DNA from: Trypanosoma brucei gambiense DAL972
Taxonomy: Eukaryota; Euglenozoa; Kinetoplastea; Trypanosomatida; Trypanosomatidae
Length of the DNA: 64,000 bases
Assembly (NCBI RefSeq): GCF_000210295.1
Contig: NC_026741.1
Location: 434,001-498,000, forward strand
Direction of reading: 5' to 3'
The stretch's first letter is position 1. Each line of letters starts with the position of its first letter. Position numbers and translations under genes: made by a program. The notes under the pieces were generated by a model that saw only the letters and a program-made list of their open reading frames with translations, did not search any database and was not told the DNA's origin. Positions 20,778-31,767 of this stretch are shown in pieces.

Positions 20778-21302
20778 CGGTCAGTGTCCCACTAATAGGC
20801 AAACAAGTTCAGCCTAATCCTTGTTACTTCCTTCCTTCCTTTCCTTTTCCCTCTTTAACAATGCACCTTTTCGTGCGTCCTAATTACGAGCGGCTTCCTA
20901 CTTCACTTACTCACCAAGTTCCACATTTCGAGTACAAAGATATTAGGAGGGAGAAAACAGCCAAATCAAACACAGGGGGAGTGTAAGGCCAAAGACCAAA
21001 ATGTGTAGGTGGGGCGCAAAGCGAAGGCAAAAGAAGAATCGAACAGACTTACTTCGAACAGAAGTACGGATTGCTTTCATCCGAAGAAGCAAAGGATAGC
21101 TAAAGATCGCACTCACCTAACAGCTGCGATGCAGCAGTGATAGCCTCGATGAGCTGCAGCGGCATCAGCAACAATCGGTCGCTCACGGCAACGCATCTAA
21201 AAATTAGTAACGGTAACTAGTCCACACCAAAAACGAACGCATAAGCGAGATTGTACACGGAAGTCACAGTAGCAGCGACGGAAAGAGTAGTTCGATCCAT
21301 TA
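20778..21302. other. Intergenic, UTR sequence
   Basis: About 525 bases with no gene. The purine-rich plus strand near 20945-21040 gives a pyrimidine-rich transcribed strand. Confidence 0.6.
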
Positions 21303-22535
21303 CTAACCTACTGAGCCTCTGAGTGTTTCCCCAACGCACTCCACAAGTCGTGTTGGAAAGTGCTTTACCTCACGAGGTTCGTTAGCACTGGAGCCACTGT
21401 ACTGATAACTCAGCTTTCGCTTCATCAAGGAGATGAATTCGTCAAAGTCCAGTGCACCGTCTCCGTTACGGTCAAAGAGGGCCATAATAAGGTCGAGCTC
21501 TTCCTCTTTGAATGGTCTCACACCAGCTGCCTTCACAACGCGGTTAAATTCACGCTTTCCCAGTGAGAGTCCTGACTCCATGAAAAGACGCACCGCCTCC
21601 CCTATAGTATCTGCTTCACGCATGACCTGATGAAAGCCAATCCATTGGTCCACCGTGACCGTTGTGTTAATCCCTCTCATCCTTCGTATGTTCTCCACTA
21701 CGTAAAAAGGTACATTGCTTCCAATCATCTGTTTCGCCAAAAGTTTTCCAAACTCCTCGGCACCGATGCAACCAACATTATTGGGGTCGAACAGGTGAAA
21801 CTCCGCCCGCCAGATGGCCTCATTAATGGCATTAATACTCCCCTCCATCTCGTCGTAGGAGCAGCGAAGTTCCCCATCATCGCCAAAGAGTCGCCTGACA
21901 ATTCCGTTCTTGCAGCCGGTTGTCAGGGAATTCGCCTCGTTAGCGGTGCAGCCCAAGCCGCGCAGAACACCTGCAAACTCACTAAGTCCTAGGGTACCAA
22001 CCCTATCCTTGTCTACGATAGTGAATAACATGCGGATGTCCTTCAACTTTGCCGTCAATAAAACCATGAGGAACGTATACTCGGTTAAGTTGAGACAAAC
22101 ATTGCCATCAGCATCCAGCGAAGCAAAGAGATCAGACATATCTTCTAGCGACGAAGCCCCCAGGGGTTCATCCTTCCTGAGGACTAACACTGAGCGCACA
22201 AAGTCCTCCATTGTCATAAGCATCGCCCCGTCGTCGGCTGACCGCACCGACGCATAGTGCCTGAAGCGGCTCTTAATGCTACGTAAGTAATAGGGAATTA
22301 GGTACTCCGGAGTGGCCAGGGGGTGACACAGAACCGTAGCGGCACCCCAGGAGGAGGCACCGATGCAGGCCACACAAAGGGTGAGTGCTGTGCACCCCAT
22401 GCGACTGTCACCAACGATACGTTGACACATCTCACGCAGCCACAGTCGCGACCACAGCATGGCGGTAACGGAATATGAATGGCAGTGTCCAGCCTGAGGA
22501 AGGGAAACCTTGACCGCTCGCCATATTGAGAGCAT
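21303..22535 (-). CDS. MICU1: MICU1-like mitochondrial calcium uniporter regulator
   Basis: 410 aa from the ATG at 22535. The frame continues upstream another 66 codons through a T-rich, acceptor-like region and is rejected. The N-terminus is basic/hydrophobic, with a hydrophobic segment at about residues 45-68 (ALTLCVACIGASSWG), consistent with a mitochondrial presequence and a membrane-proximal segment. Two canonical EF-hand loops are present: DADGNVCLNLTE (141-152) and DRNGDGALDFDE (355-366). Between them are degenerate EF-like loops (DKDRVGTLGLSE, DPNNVGCIGAEE). One functional EF-hand at each end with pseudo-hands between is the MICU1/2/3 layout. MICU proteins gate the MCU channel by sensing intermembrane-space Ca2+. 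MICU2 rather than MICU1 cannot be excluded by eye. Confidence 0.85.
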   Translation of the reverse strand: MLSIWRAVKVSLPQAGHCHSYSVTAMLWSRLWLREMCQRIVGDSRMGCTALTLCVACIGASSWGAATVLCHPLATPEYLIPYYLRSIKSRFRHYASVRSADDGAMLMTMEDFVRSVLVLRKDEPLGASSLEDMSDLFASLDADGNVCLNLTEYTFLMVLLTAKLKDIRMLFTIVDKDRVGTLGLSEFAGVLRGLGCTANEANSLTTGCKNGIVRRLFGDDGELRCSYDEMEGSINAINEAIWRAEFHLFDPNNVGCIGAEEFGKLLAKQMIGSNVPFYVVENIRRMRGINTTVTVDQWIGFHQVMREADTIGEAVRLFMESGLSLGKREFNRVVKAAGVRPFKEEELDLIMALFDRNGDGALDFDEFISLMKRKLSYQYSGSSANEPREVKHFPTRLVECVGETLRGSVG

Positions 22536-22932
22536 CCCTTTTTTTTTATATTTTGTCTCTGTGCTCCCCTTAGAGCTGAATAAACAAATGATGTTCACTC
22601 TGACAGCAAACCTTTGTGTGCTTCCCGACACACGGACACATCGCGAAAAGAAGCAACGCAAAAGCGGAAAGAAAACGTGGAAAGAAAAAAGCAGACAGAG
22701 CAGCGAGCGGAACAGAGGTCCGTCACCTAGCATCTGCAGGCAAAGTTAGTTATCAATCCGTTAAATACGCACCTCCCCCTACCACCAATAGTGCCCAATA
22801 CTACAGGTCATAAGACGTTAAGACTGCCAACTGCCATCAACGTAACGTTCAAACGTCCAAGGCAAATCTTGGCGACAACATAAATGTAGAAAAACAAGAA
22901 GTCAATGCACAAAAGCGGGTGCACGGGCAACG
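22536..22932. other. Intergenic, UTR sequence
   Basis: About 400 bases. A run of T near 22540 (plus strand) lies just upstream of the MICU1-like start. No gene is seen. Confidence 0.6.
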
Positions 22933-25900
22933 CTACTCTTTCCGCTCCTCGGGGCGCAGGATGCCAACAACCGCCCCATGATTTTTACCGACGTCGAAGT
23001 ATCGGGCGACCTCAACTACATCTTTTGGCTCAACGCTTAGGAGAGCGTCACGCATTTCTTGCTTCTGCTCCGGTCGGATTCCGTGAAGGAAATATGACTC
23101 ACCAAAACTGTCTGCGGCATAGGGCGCGTCAATCCCCGCAAAAAGCCGGAGCTTTGACTCGTCCACCCGCAGCTGGGTAACATTGCTTGCCTCACTCAGC
23201 CAATCCCCTGCCTCTTTGAATACACGAACCGTCGCTTCGGGTGTGGGGTCACGGTAGCTAGACATGGTAACACCACCCACCTCTGCACCTAATGTGGCCT
23301 TAACCCCTGACCCATAGGCTCCCCCTTCCTCACGAACACGACGGTGCAAATATTCGTTGGCGAGCAACTGGCATGCAACCCGCAGCGGCGCTTGCTGTTT
23401 ATGGGTCCAGTCCAGGTCGTTCGCTATAGCGATGGCGGCATAAGAGGTGTCGATAGGTAAACTCCTGCACAGTTCAACAACGTCTTCGCGTGCTATGCGC
23501 CCCAAGGAGGGGAGGCATGCACACGAAGACGTATCTTCTCCTTTTGGGAAGCCGCTTAGAAATGAAGCAAGCATGTTCTCCACTTCACACCGGTGCTGCT
23601 CCTCACATGTTGCCCACAACACGCCGCGACAGAGGTTTGCGGCAAACGACTGCACAAAGCATGAATGGTGTTCAAGTATCGTTGCAACTGCTGAGTGGGA
23701 GATGCCCTCGTTGCTGCTTTGAAGTTTCTCAAGCATCTCTGAGGCGTAACTTGACTGGGCCAAACCATGCCATGACTCTTTCACAGCGCCACAGCGAGTC
23801 AAGTGCGACACCGCGAGGGAGGTGGCCACACGGTTGCCCTCATGTTGTAGCCGCTGAATCACACCCGAACAACGGGCCTTCGCCACCGAGAGGGTACGGC
23901 CACGCACCCCATCATCCTCAACGGAGGTGTGTGGCTCCAGAAGTGTCATTTTGAGTAGTTCCAGCGCATCGTGTAGTTTCTCTTTAGTCGTGTAAAAGCC
24001 GTAAGCGGTTCCAGTAATGTACTCTGACTTGTTGCAATATGACTGATTGAGTTGCGGGGAGAAAGAGAATCCGCCGCAGACGAGGTCGGTAGCAATGGAA
24101 AGTTCTTTAAACGTGTATTTTCCTGCTCCGAGACTTCCTAGCAGGGAATGGGAAAGGGGTATACCCGCAAGTGCATCATTCTCTGCCTTCTGAAGAAGCA
24201 ACACCGTAGCCGCACTAAAAGGTGCCAGACCGTGCACATACACCAAGCCATTTGTTGGGTACCCAATCGTGTACACCCCCACTGGTGGTTTCAGAGGAGG
24301 AGGAGCGCCTAACAGAGAAGTATTCTGCCCATCAGCCTTTGGTTGTGGCAGTGGCTCCTGAAAGGATTGACGGGGGATGTCACCTACCTTCAGAGTCGGT
24401 AAAATGTCACCGTTCTGCGGTGCCCGCACACGCTCGAGCCATTTCTCTGTTTCCTTTTTTATTTCGTCTTTTTGGGCATCCGTTGCTCCATCATTAAGTT
24501 TCTCTTCCATATGGGTGATCGTATCGCGAAGGGAATCTAGGAAATCCTTCTTAGCAGACACCGACACCAGCGCACGATGGGGGTTGTTGAGGAGATTCCG
24601 CGAAATGCGTGGCAAAAGCGACTTGGCCTGTTCAGCCCCCAGTTGCCGCAGATGCGGCAACCAATCGATAAAGTCCAAAGGGTTGTTCTCCGCTCGACAT
24701 AGCCCCATGGCACAGAGACCCGTACAAAGGTTAACGCCGTAATCTGCCGCTCGATGCCGTTGTTGAAGTTCTTCCTGAAAAATGACCGATTGTACGCGCC
24801 GTTGCTCAAATCCCTCCTTGGATACCCTCTCCAACGCTGTAATCACAGCGCTAAGTACCTCTTCGTCTGAGTTGGCACGAGCTTCGTCGACTCCTTCGAC
24901 CCCGTAAGAAACGAGTGGAGACGCCAAATAACTACTGTAGCCATTCATAGGAGCGTAGCGGCTGCCAATCTGTGATTCGATCAGAGCCTGGTAAATAGGG
25001 GAACTGGGGCCACTGGACAAAAGTATATCTAAAACACTAAGCTCCACAATATCCTTCATGTTTTTATCCTCCTTCTGGACCCCAAAGGAAACAGACACAC
25101 GCTTTTGGCACTGCGGGTTCCCCATAGGATTAAGTGGCCCCTCCATGGTCACTCTCTTTGGCTCTGCGAAGCGGTTCTTCTCTGCCAAACCAAAAACAGC
25201 AACGACCTCGCCCCTTTCAAACGATGAGAAGTACTCATTTAGGGTGGCCATCCAACTCCCAGGGTTCTGCTCACCGTAGGTAATGGTAATGCTGTTGGTA
25301 GGGTGGTAGTGCCTCTTATGGAAAGCCACCAGCTCCTCGTATGTGAGCTTCAGCACCTCCGGCGGATAACCACCAGATATATGTTCGTAATGAGTGTTGG
25401 GGAGCATAGTCTTCATGAGTGAGTGGGCGTAGTGCTGGGAGGGCTCCGAGACAACGCCACGCATCTCGTTGAAGACGACCCCATTATACACGAGTCGCCT
25501 TTTCGCCGAATCATCTTCCTCCACCTCCACACGGTGTCCCTCCTGCTTGAAGTCTTCGAGGCGCAACAATGGGTGGAACACCGCGTCCAGGTAAACATCA
25601 AGAAGGTTACAAAAATCTCGTGCATTTGTTGTGGCAAAGGGGTACAACGTGTAATCAGCCCCTGTCATCGCATTCATAAAGTTGTTTAAGGATCGCTTTA
25701 GCATCATAAAGAAAGGGTCCCTAACGGGATACTTCTTGCTTCCACAGAGCGTGGTATGCTCCAACACGTGTGAAATGCCTTTATTATCTTTGGCCGGGGT
25801 GCGGAAGCCGATGCAGAAGGTGCAATTGCGATCGCTAGTATCGAGGTGATAGTAAAGGGCCCCGGTAGAGTCGTGTTGCCATTCGTAAGCCGTAATATTG

Positions 25901-26025
25901 AGCTCGTCAAACCTGCGCGTCGACTTATGCGTGAAACCATGGGCGTTCTCCAACTTCAGGAGAGGGTGCCCACCGCGCGGCATGGCGCTCGCAGCACAAA
26001 GCGGAACGGCACAACGTCGAATCAT
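22933..26025 (-). CDS. Presequence protease-like M16C metallopeptidase
   Basis: 1030 aa from the ATG at 26025. The longer frame begins at TTG and is rejected. The N-terminus MIRRCAVPLCAASAMPRGG resembles a mitochondrial presequence. It carries the inverted zinc motif HVLEH (H86, E89, H90) within GISHVLEHTTLCGS, followed by YPVRDPFFMMLKRSLNNF and MTGADYTLYPF. This run is diagnostic of the PreP/Cym1 (M16C) subfamily of large single-chain presequence proteases. These enzymes degrade cleaved mitochondrial targeting peptides inside a closed chamber made by two M16 halves. The C-terminal half retains EGGAYGSGVKA, the family's substrate-binding Arg/Tyr-type region. The length (about 1000 aa) is standard. 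It sits beside the MICU1-like gene, also mitochondrial. Confidence 0.93.
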   Translation of the reverse strand: MIRRCAVPLCAASAMPRGGHPLLKLENAHGFTHKSTRRFDELNITAYEWQHDSTGALYYHLDTSDRNCTFCIGFRTPAKDNKGISHVLEHTTLCGSKKYPVRDPFFMMLKRSLNNFMNAMTGADYTLYPFATTNARDFCNLLDVYLDAVFHPLLRLEDFKQEGHRVEVEEDDSAKRRLVYNGVVFNEMRGVVSEPSQHYAHSLMKTMLPNTHYEHISGGYPPEVLKLTYEELVAFHKRHYHPTNSITITYGEQNPGSWMATLNEYFSSFERGEVVAVFGLAEKNRFAEPKRVTMEGPLNPMGNPQCQKRVSVSFGVQKEDKNMKDIVELSVLDILLSSGPSSPIYQALIESQIGSRYAPMNGYSSYLASPLVSYGVEGVDEARANSDEEVLSAVITALERVSKEGFEQRRVQSVIFQEELQQRHRAADYGVNLCTGLCAMGLCRAENNPLDFIDWLPHLRQLGAEQAKSLLPRISRNLLNNPHRALVSVSAKKDFLDSLRDTITHMEEKLNDGATDAQKDEIKKETEKWLERVRAPQNGDILPTLKVGDIPRQSFQEPLPQPKADGQNTSLLGAPPPLKPPVGVYTIGYPTNGLVYVHGLAPFSAATVLLLQKAENDALAGIPLSHSLLGSLGAGKYTFKELSIATDLVCGGFSFSPQLNQSYCNKSEYITGTAYGFYTTKEKLHDALELLKMTLLEPHTSVEDDGVRGRTLSVAKARCSGVIQRLQHEGNRVATSLAVSHLTRCGAVKESWHGLAQSSYASEMLEKLQSSNEGISHSAVATILEHHSCFVQSFAANLCRGVLWATCEEQHRCEVENMLASFLSGFPKGEDTSSCACLPSLGRIAREDVVELCRSLPIDTSYAAIAIANDLDWTHKQQAPLRVACQLLANEYLHRRVREEGGAYGSGVKATLGAEVGGVTMSSYRDPTPEATVRVFKEAGDWLSEASNVTQLRVDESKLRLFAGIDAPYAADSFGESYFLHGIRPEQKQEMRDALLSVEPKDVVEVARYFDVGKNHGAVVGILRPEERKE

Positions 26026-27642
26026 GTCGCTAACCTTCTTGACGGTACCACCAATTTCACGTGACTTGTCTACAGTTTTCTTGATCACACTCCTTATTAC
26101 CCCTTCTTCCTTCTTTGCTCTTGCTCCGTCACCACACAATATAACGGGAAAAGGATCAACACAACGACGACAGCAAGGGAAGGAGAAACAACATAATCGG
26201 ACATTATTATTGTGAACACAGAGTCAAAGCAAGTGGCTCCCCCGCAAACCTCCTCACAACCGCTAGTGCCCATGCTACCAGCGCTGCATGACATGCGAGA
26301 GGGCTGGCACACGAACATGTATCCCTCAGTTTATTTGTTGCCTACAACAGGAGGGGAGACAATGTGGCGTCCACCCCAAGCGGAGAAGAGCCAATAGGTC
26401 ATTCATAAAAGTACTAAAAAACAATGGGAACAACTGCGTGCCAACTTCAGTAGAGAAGCAGGATAATAGGGAGGAAAAGCGTACGATAAGTGGTACAAGA
26501 GGAAGACAAAAATGAAGGAAACATTAACGTTGTTGGTGGGGACCGTGGAAGACCCCGTTTGAATGAAGCAAGAGAAGATAAGGACCAATCATCCCAGAAA
26601 ATGACATCAGCATCCACTTGCAAACACTTGCGGTTGCTCACCTCTCCCTCTTCCCTTTCCCACACTAATTTGTTCCCCTCTCAAATCCCTGTAACACACG
26701 CTGTCCTTCTACCCCCCCCCCCCCCCCCAGTGACCTCATGCGAAAAGTCTCGCACCCCGATGCCATCCAACGAGACCTTCGCAGGGGGGCCCGGAAGCAA
26801 AAGGAGGTTTAAGTAAGAGTCCGTGGAGTGCGTTTTGAAAGCACCTTACAGTCGATTGTTTCCTTCCGCAGAAGGTTTTGGCTTTTTATCACACAACTCC
26901 ACTTCTTCAGGAGCACACAGTCGTGCCTCCCCACCCACAATTCTCTGGGTTACGTATTCCTTTTTTGACTGTTTATGTCTTATGTTGTTCATTCAGCTCT
27001 TGGATTCTTTGACACCTTGTTTTTGCATAGCATTTCATTTCGTATGAATAAGATTGTTCCGTTTCCTTAGTTTCCCTTTTTTCTTTACAATGTCTGTTGG
27101 GAGGGATGTTTCACCCTGATATTTTAGTTTCTTTCTCCCTTTCTTCCTTTCACCTATTTGATGTTGTTTGACGATTTGAAATTTAGGTCCATCTGCCACT
27201 CCGCTCCCGCATTTCTGCTGCCTATCCGTGTAGTACACCAACCGTACCACATCCAACACCCTTCATCAATTTACCTAGATCTTAAAAAGCATTTTCTTCT
27301 TTTTATTTTATGTGGAGGCATCTCCCCGGAACACCCTAGACATTTTTCTCTCCACTTTAAGTACAGGCAGAACGCATACGCTGTGTTTCCCTTCTCTTTT
27401 TTTTTTTTAAAAAACCCCCCGATAGGCCCTTCCTTTTTGCCCTCCCTTTAGTTTTGTTTGTTCGCTTTTCATTTCGCCTTCATACCCCACCTGCCCGTAC
27501 TCTCAATCACACTACAAAATTTCCCCCTTTCCGCCTTCTCCATGCTTTTTTTTTTTCTCCCTTAAACATTTTTTCCTCGTTCCGGAAGGGTCCATGTTCT
27601 TCAAACACCCACTGCTACCTGGTACTCTCGTCAACCGTTCAA
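26026..27642. other. 1.6-kb intergenic region with C17 tract
   Basis: This holds the 5' leader of the PreP-like gene and a long 3' UTR of the glycoprotein gene. The plus strand is strongly pyrimidine-rich from about 26640 to 27620, so the presumed 3' UTR RNA is purine-rich. A run of 17 C sits at 26712-26728. On the minus strand, pyrimidine-rich stretches at about 26200-26130 could supply the PreP acceptor. No frame is convincing. Confidence 0.6.
26712..26728. repeat. Homopolymer C17
   Basis: Seventeen consecutive C on the plus strand (G17 on the transcribed strand). This is a likely G-quadruplex-prone or length-variable site. Confidence 0.9.
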
Positions 27643-29493
27643 CTAATCCTCCACCTCAATGACGGAGCCTTTCGTACCGGCCGAGTTCACCGCCGCACCG
27701 GCGGTTGGGATGTTGGAGATGTACATATCATCCACATCCTCGTCTTCGACTCCAAAGTTGACGAAGTACTGACGGTTTTCACGATACTTAAGCACTCCGT
27801 AGACCACAAGGCAGGCGACGGCAACCACTGTACCACATATTGCAAAGATTGAAAGTACGCGACCCCAACCCATCCTAGGGTTAGGGTCGTCACCGAGCGC
27901 GAACATATCCCTGCTTCCTTCTGCTGATTCGATGCCTGCCGCCGCAAGCGCTTCCGAACCCTGCTTTGATGCAGATATGATGTAATTTTGACGCTCTACT
28001 GTGTCACATGTGCGGTCTTCACCCAGTTCCTCACAGAAGATTGATATGAACAGCCGCACACGGCCGTCCTTTCCGTGTGTGACGCGAGACAGGGCCATTG
28101 CTGTACGTGGCACGCACAGAGCCTTACTCAGGGTCTGCAGATAGTTGGACGGTAACGTTTTACTTTTCAGGGTTAGCATAATACTGTTGTACATGCTCCA
28201 CCTATTCTCCGGAGTGTTGGGTGGTGCCATTGGGCAGAGTTCTTTTGTCACAGGGTCAACGGGCTGTCTGTAAGTGATGTTACCGTCGGCATTGGTGATG
28301 TCGGCAGCACTGTTGACGATGTCGATACTTGGCACCTCTACCCACGGCATTCCTGTGCGCTTGAAGCATACCTTATAGGCTCCCCCACGTTTGAGCACCC
28401 ATGACCATAGCACAGAAGTCGCCTTTGGTCCAAATCTATCTTCAGGTTCAAGAGCAAGAGTTTCTGGCACGCCACCTGCAGCGGACGCGTCGCAATCCTC
28501 GGTATCTGAGACAAATTTTGCCTGGTTCCTTCGGGGGCGTGTGTCCAAATCGGATCCATAGAACTTGATGGTCGTACGCTTCATAACGTATACTTTTCCG
28601 TCAGCATTCTGGCCACCAACTACCTGGTAGTACGAAGGATTGACCTCAAAGCTGCGGACAACACCAACCTCTGTCACATCTTCCGTGTTTGCCTTGCGGC
28701 TACAAATACGATAGGCGCGTGCGGTATCGATGAAGACATCTCGGGCGGCGAACGTAGAAGTGTTAGCTCCGGTGAAGTCTTCGTCAAACAGTGGCGGGCT
28801 GGAAGGGTGACTCATCAAATAGCTATTGGAACCGGTGCTTGTTGAGCATTCTTCTTTCGCGCTGATAAGGAAAAACTCCTCGCGTTCTGAGACACCCCCT
28901 TTCGTACTGTCTGAGCTTCGGAAGATGAAGCGAGTCGGAACACTGTTCTTTGCGTGAACAATTCGCGGTTGAACACCAACCAGTACAGGAACGTCACTAA
29001 CCGCTGCCACCTTAGCGTCATGTGTAAACCTGAAGGAGACGCGCGCCTCCAGACCACACTCATGGTTAGCCGCCGTATTAGCGAACACCAACGAAAGGTC
29101 TGACTTATGCGCAAGTCGAATTGCCACATCGGAGAGCGATCCACCTGCCATATCCTTCACATCGTATTCCTCCGTAACCTGCTCTCCAGACTTACTGTCC
29201 TTGTACGTGGCACGTACAAACAGGCGGAACGAGAATTCCGTCTGGTGGTCAATTTGGCACGGCCCGGGGCCCATGTCTTTTGCGTTAGTGGTATCAACCG
29301 GTTTCACTTCGTACGCAAGACAGTGAATCGTTAGATTCCGCCCAGGTTTGTCAAACCTTTGCACCACCCACTCTTTGCCTGGAAGCCCACCCCCTGTGTA
29401 TTCATTTTCCGAGCAAGTAGGAAACAGACTCAGCGCCCGCACAGAGGCGTGCGACAGTTGGAGAAGTAGAGCAACAAAGAAAGAACGCCGCAT
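27643..29493 (-). CDS. GLP1: Type I membrane glycoprotein, probably tGLP-1 (Golgi/lysosome glycoprotein)
   Basis: 616 aa. It has a cleavable-looking signal peptide (RRSFFVALLLQLSHASVRA, residues 2-20), a large luminal domain rich in cysteines with several N-glycosylation sequons (NLT, NTST, NIT), one membrane helix at about 546-568, and a 48-residue acidic cytoplasmic tail containing YFVNF and DDMYI, both possible sorting signals. I know of no enzyme domain in it. The topology, size and its position between the PreP-like and cytochrome c1 genes match what I recall of T. brucei tGLP-1, a Golgi- and lysosome-associated transmembrane glycoprotein of unknown biochemical function. The name rests on memory of gene order and topology, so treat it as probable. 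Confidence 0.65.
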   Translation of the reverse strand: MRRSFFVALLLQLSHASVRALSLFPTCSENEYTGGGLPGKEWVVQRFDKPGRNLTIHCLAYEVKPVDTTNAKDMGPGPCQIDHQTEFSFRLFVRATYKDSKSGEQVTEEYDVKDMAGGSLSDVAIRLAHKSDLSLVFANTAANHECGLEARVSFRFTHDAKVAAVSDVPVLVGVQPRIVHAKNSVPTRFIFRSSDSTKGGVSEREEFFLISAKEECSTSTGSNSYLMSHPSSPPLFDEDFTGANTSTFAARDVFIDTARAYRICSRKANTEDVTEVGVVRSFEVNPSYYQVVGGQNADGKVYVMKRTTIKFYGSDLDTRPRRNQAKFVSDTEDCDASAAGGVPETLALEPEDRFGPKATSVLWSWVLKRGGAYKVCFKRTGMPWVEVPSIDIVNSAADITNADGNITYRQPVDPVTKELCPMAPPNTPENRWSMYNSIMLTLKSKTLPSNYLQTLSKALCVPRTAMALSRVTHGKDGRVRLFISIFCEELGEDRTCDTVERQNYIISASKQGSEALAAAGIESAEGSRDMFALGDDPNPRMGWGRVLSIFAICGTVVAVACLVVYGVLKYRENRQYFVNFGVEDEDVDDMYISNIPTAGAAVNSAGTKGSVIEVED

Positions 29494-30070
29494 CTCCCAC
29501 CTTTTCTCTCACCTTCACGTTGTCTGTCACAATTCTTAACTGTCTTTCCACCCACACAATTTCCTTTCTTATTTCGTTTCCTAATGTTTGATACTTGCAC
29601 CGTCGAATCCTTTTCCCCACTCTTCCGGTTTTTGTCGGTTACTCTGCGTTGTGCTTCGCTCACACACACGTTCTTGGAGGCACGACCGTGTTTGCATGGT
29701 CAATATAGCACGAAGAGCAAGAAAAAGAACAAAGATGAGGGTGCAGAAGAGTCCACGGGTATGGAGGGCCGGAAAAGGGGAAATATGGTACAAATCAAAA
29801 TGCGACACCTTATTTACTCACAAAGCGTGTGTGAAGAACGGACTTGCTTGTGTGTAAAAGCAAGCGTGTGGTCACACACACACATACCACAAAACTCCTC
29901 GCGCCGACTCGTTCGAGGGAAGGGGCTTAAAGATTGCGCGGCGGGGGCGCTTTTCAGGCAGCATTGATGAGAGCGACCCAATGGGAAGCAACGATCTCGA
30001 AATGCAGGAAACTAGTCGCCTAATCCCCTTCCATGTCAGCATGCTTTGTGATTACGTCCACCCCTTTTTC
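29494..30070. other. Intergenic, UTR sequence
   Basis: About 580 bases with no gene. It contains the 5' leader of the glycoprotein gene and the 3' UTR of the next. A CA run occurs near 29874-29886. Confidence 0.6.
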
Positions 30071-30643
30071 TCACTTCTTTCCACCCCCATCCTTACCCTT
30101 TTCTCCCGCACCGCCGGACCGCCTTGACGATCCACGCTCCTTTTGAAACAAATCCACAGCCTTCATGTTCACTTGGCGCATGCGGAACATAACTTTCGCC
30201 ATCCTTCGTTTCACCTGATTGTCAAGTATCTGCTGCTGCCACGGCGATTCAAACGCCTCCTTGCTCTCTTTGTCGAACAACTCCTCCGTGTACCAGTGCT
30301 GTGCGGCTATTTTATTTTCATAAATGCCTGGGTATGTCCACTCCGGGCCAATAACCGGGTCTTTTTGGTCCTTGAAAATAGCTATGGGGAGCGACATACC
30401 CTCTTTCCCGTACGTATACACATTCAAGGGCACTTCCTTGACCTCTACAAGTTTACGGTGCTCCATGCGTCCATGGTACGCCTGCTTGAAGCGGCGCCGC
30501 TCCCTCTCCAACTCCCGTTCAGTGGGGGCCGCATCGTATGGCAAATAGACCTGTTTATAGTCTGGCGTATCCGCCGGCTTGCCGGTACGTTTCAGGAGGA
30601 AAGGAGTTGCCCTCACCAACTTGAACGCGTTTATTTGCAGCAT
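30071..30643 (-). CDS. Small basic protein, possibly mitochondrial ribosome-associated
   Basis: 190 aa from the ATG at 30643. The upstream 19 codons begin at TTG and are rejected. I do not recognise the family. The first 20 residues (MLQINAFKLVRATPFLLKRT) are basic and amphipathic, like a mitochondrial presequence. The middle is charged (TERELERERRRFKQAYHGRM), followed by DPVIGPEWTYPGIYEN and AAQHWYTEEL, then an Arg/Lys-rich helix, VKRRMAKVMFRMRQVNM. The tail is Gly/Ser/Lys. High basicity, small size and the presequence-like start suggest a mitoribosomal or kinetoplast RNA-binding protein, but this is inference only. Confidence 0.75.
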   Translation of the reverse strand: MLQINAFKLVRATPFLLKRTGKPADTPDYKQVYLPYDAAPTERELERERRRFKQAYHGRMEHRKLVEVKEVPLNVYTYGKEGMSLPIAIFKDQKDPVIGPEWTYPGIYENKIAAQHWYTEELFDKESKEAFESPWQQQILDNQVKRRMAKVMFRMRQVNMKAVDLFQKERGSSRRSGGAGEKGKDGGGKK

Positions 30644-31767
30644 ATCAATCCAACCATGAAGACGGTTGAGTTGCTGCAGCGGTGGCAAAGGAAGAAACAA
30701 ACAAGTGGAATAAAATTAAACGCGCGAAGGTGGGGATAACACAAGTACAACTGAAACAGACAATGGAAAACTGATCATTCATCCTTCCTCACATCTCTGT
30801 TCAAACCAAGCCCATGTTTTTCACCGTTACTGCTGTTTCCCCGCTGTATCTTTTGTTGCGAACCGAAACAGTACAACAAGGCGCCGTATCGAAAACTTCA
30901 ACAAACAACAACACACGAGTGCGCAACGAAGTCCCCTAAATCCTAACACCCTTCACCTTTGCAGTCCCCCCCCCCCCGGTGCATTAAATTTATCTATACC
31001 CGGAAACTACAAAATGAGGAAACGCCCTCTTCAACATCTCAAGCACGTTTTGATGCCCCTTCAGTTCTCTCAACATTTCTTCCCTATTCCCGCAAATTTA
31101 CGGAACTGCGCCACTTGTTCGCAGCAACAAGTTCCCCCAACCCTTCATTACGACCAAGGCTCCACCCACCCCGACCACACAGGTACTTTCATATACATGC
31201 CTCCATCTAATTTTCCTTGCTATAGTCTCTTGCTTATAATCACTACTTTCCTCTCTCCAACTTCCGCCCCCTGAGCACTCACCCGCTTCCTTTCGTTGCC
31301 ACCGGCCACCCCAAGTATATGCACGGTGTGCATATATTAGCACAGCCTGTTCCTATTTGTTTTGGTGCAGTGCATATAAATGAACATACTGCTACGATTG
31401 TAGTAATGTTTGCTGTTGTCAATTTAACCCAGCGAGAAGCTCCCTAAAAGAAATAACACAACGAACGGATGGGAATATTTAAAAGGAAAAGAATTACATT
31501 GTGATATCTATCTTCGTCCGCTACCTGGTCAAAGACTAACTGATAAAAAATTAGGTTAAGTAAACGTTCCCACAATCAAACGAATAGCAAAACATTCCTT
31601 TTGTTGTGTTAAGACGAACCCACGGACGAAAGAGAAAGCGGCCAGATCAGCCGGGAAAAAATAAGATTAGAAAGGGGGAGGAATAATTTCCATCGGGTGA
31701 CATTTTGCCCGAATACCTCTCCTCTCCCCTCTCGCTCCACATCATACAGGCTCCATACGATACACCA
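30644..31767. other. 1.1-kb intergenic region
   Basis: No gene. This is the 3' UTR of cytochrome c1 plus the 5' leader of the small basic gene. It includes a C12 run at 30966-30977 and pyrimidine-rich plus-strand DNA around 31180-31300, which is purine-rich in the transcript. Confidence 0.6.

Noticed and set aside
27158..27852. Plus-strand frames of 97 and 132 codons
   Set aside because: Pyrimidine-rich low-complexity translation (Phe/Pro/Leu/Ser) in a presumed 3' UTR, and the second overlaps the glycoprotein gene antisense.
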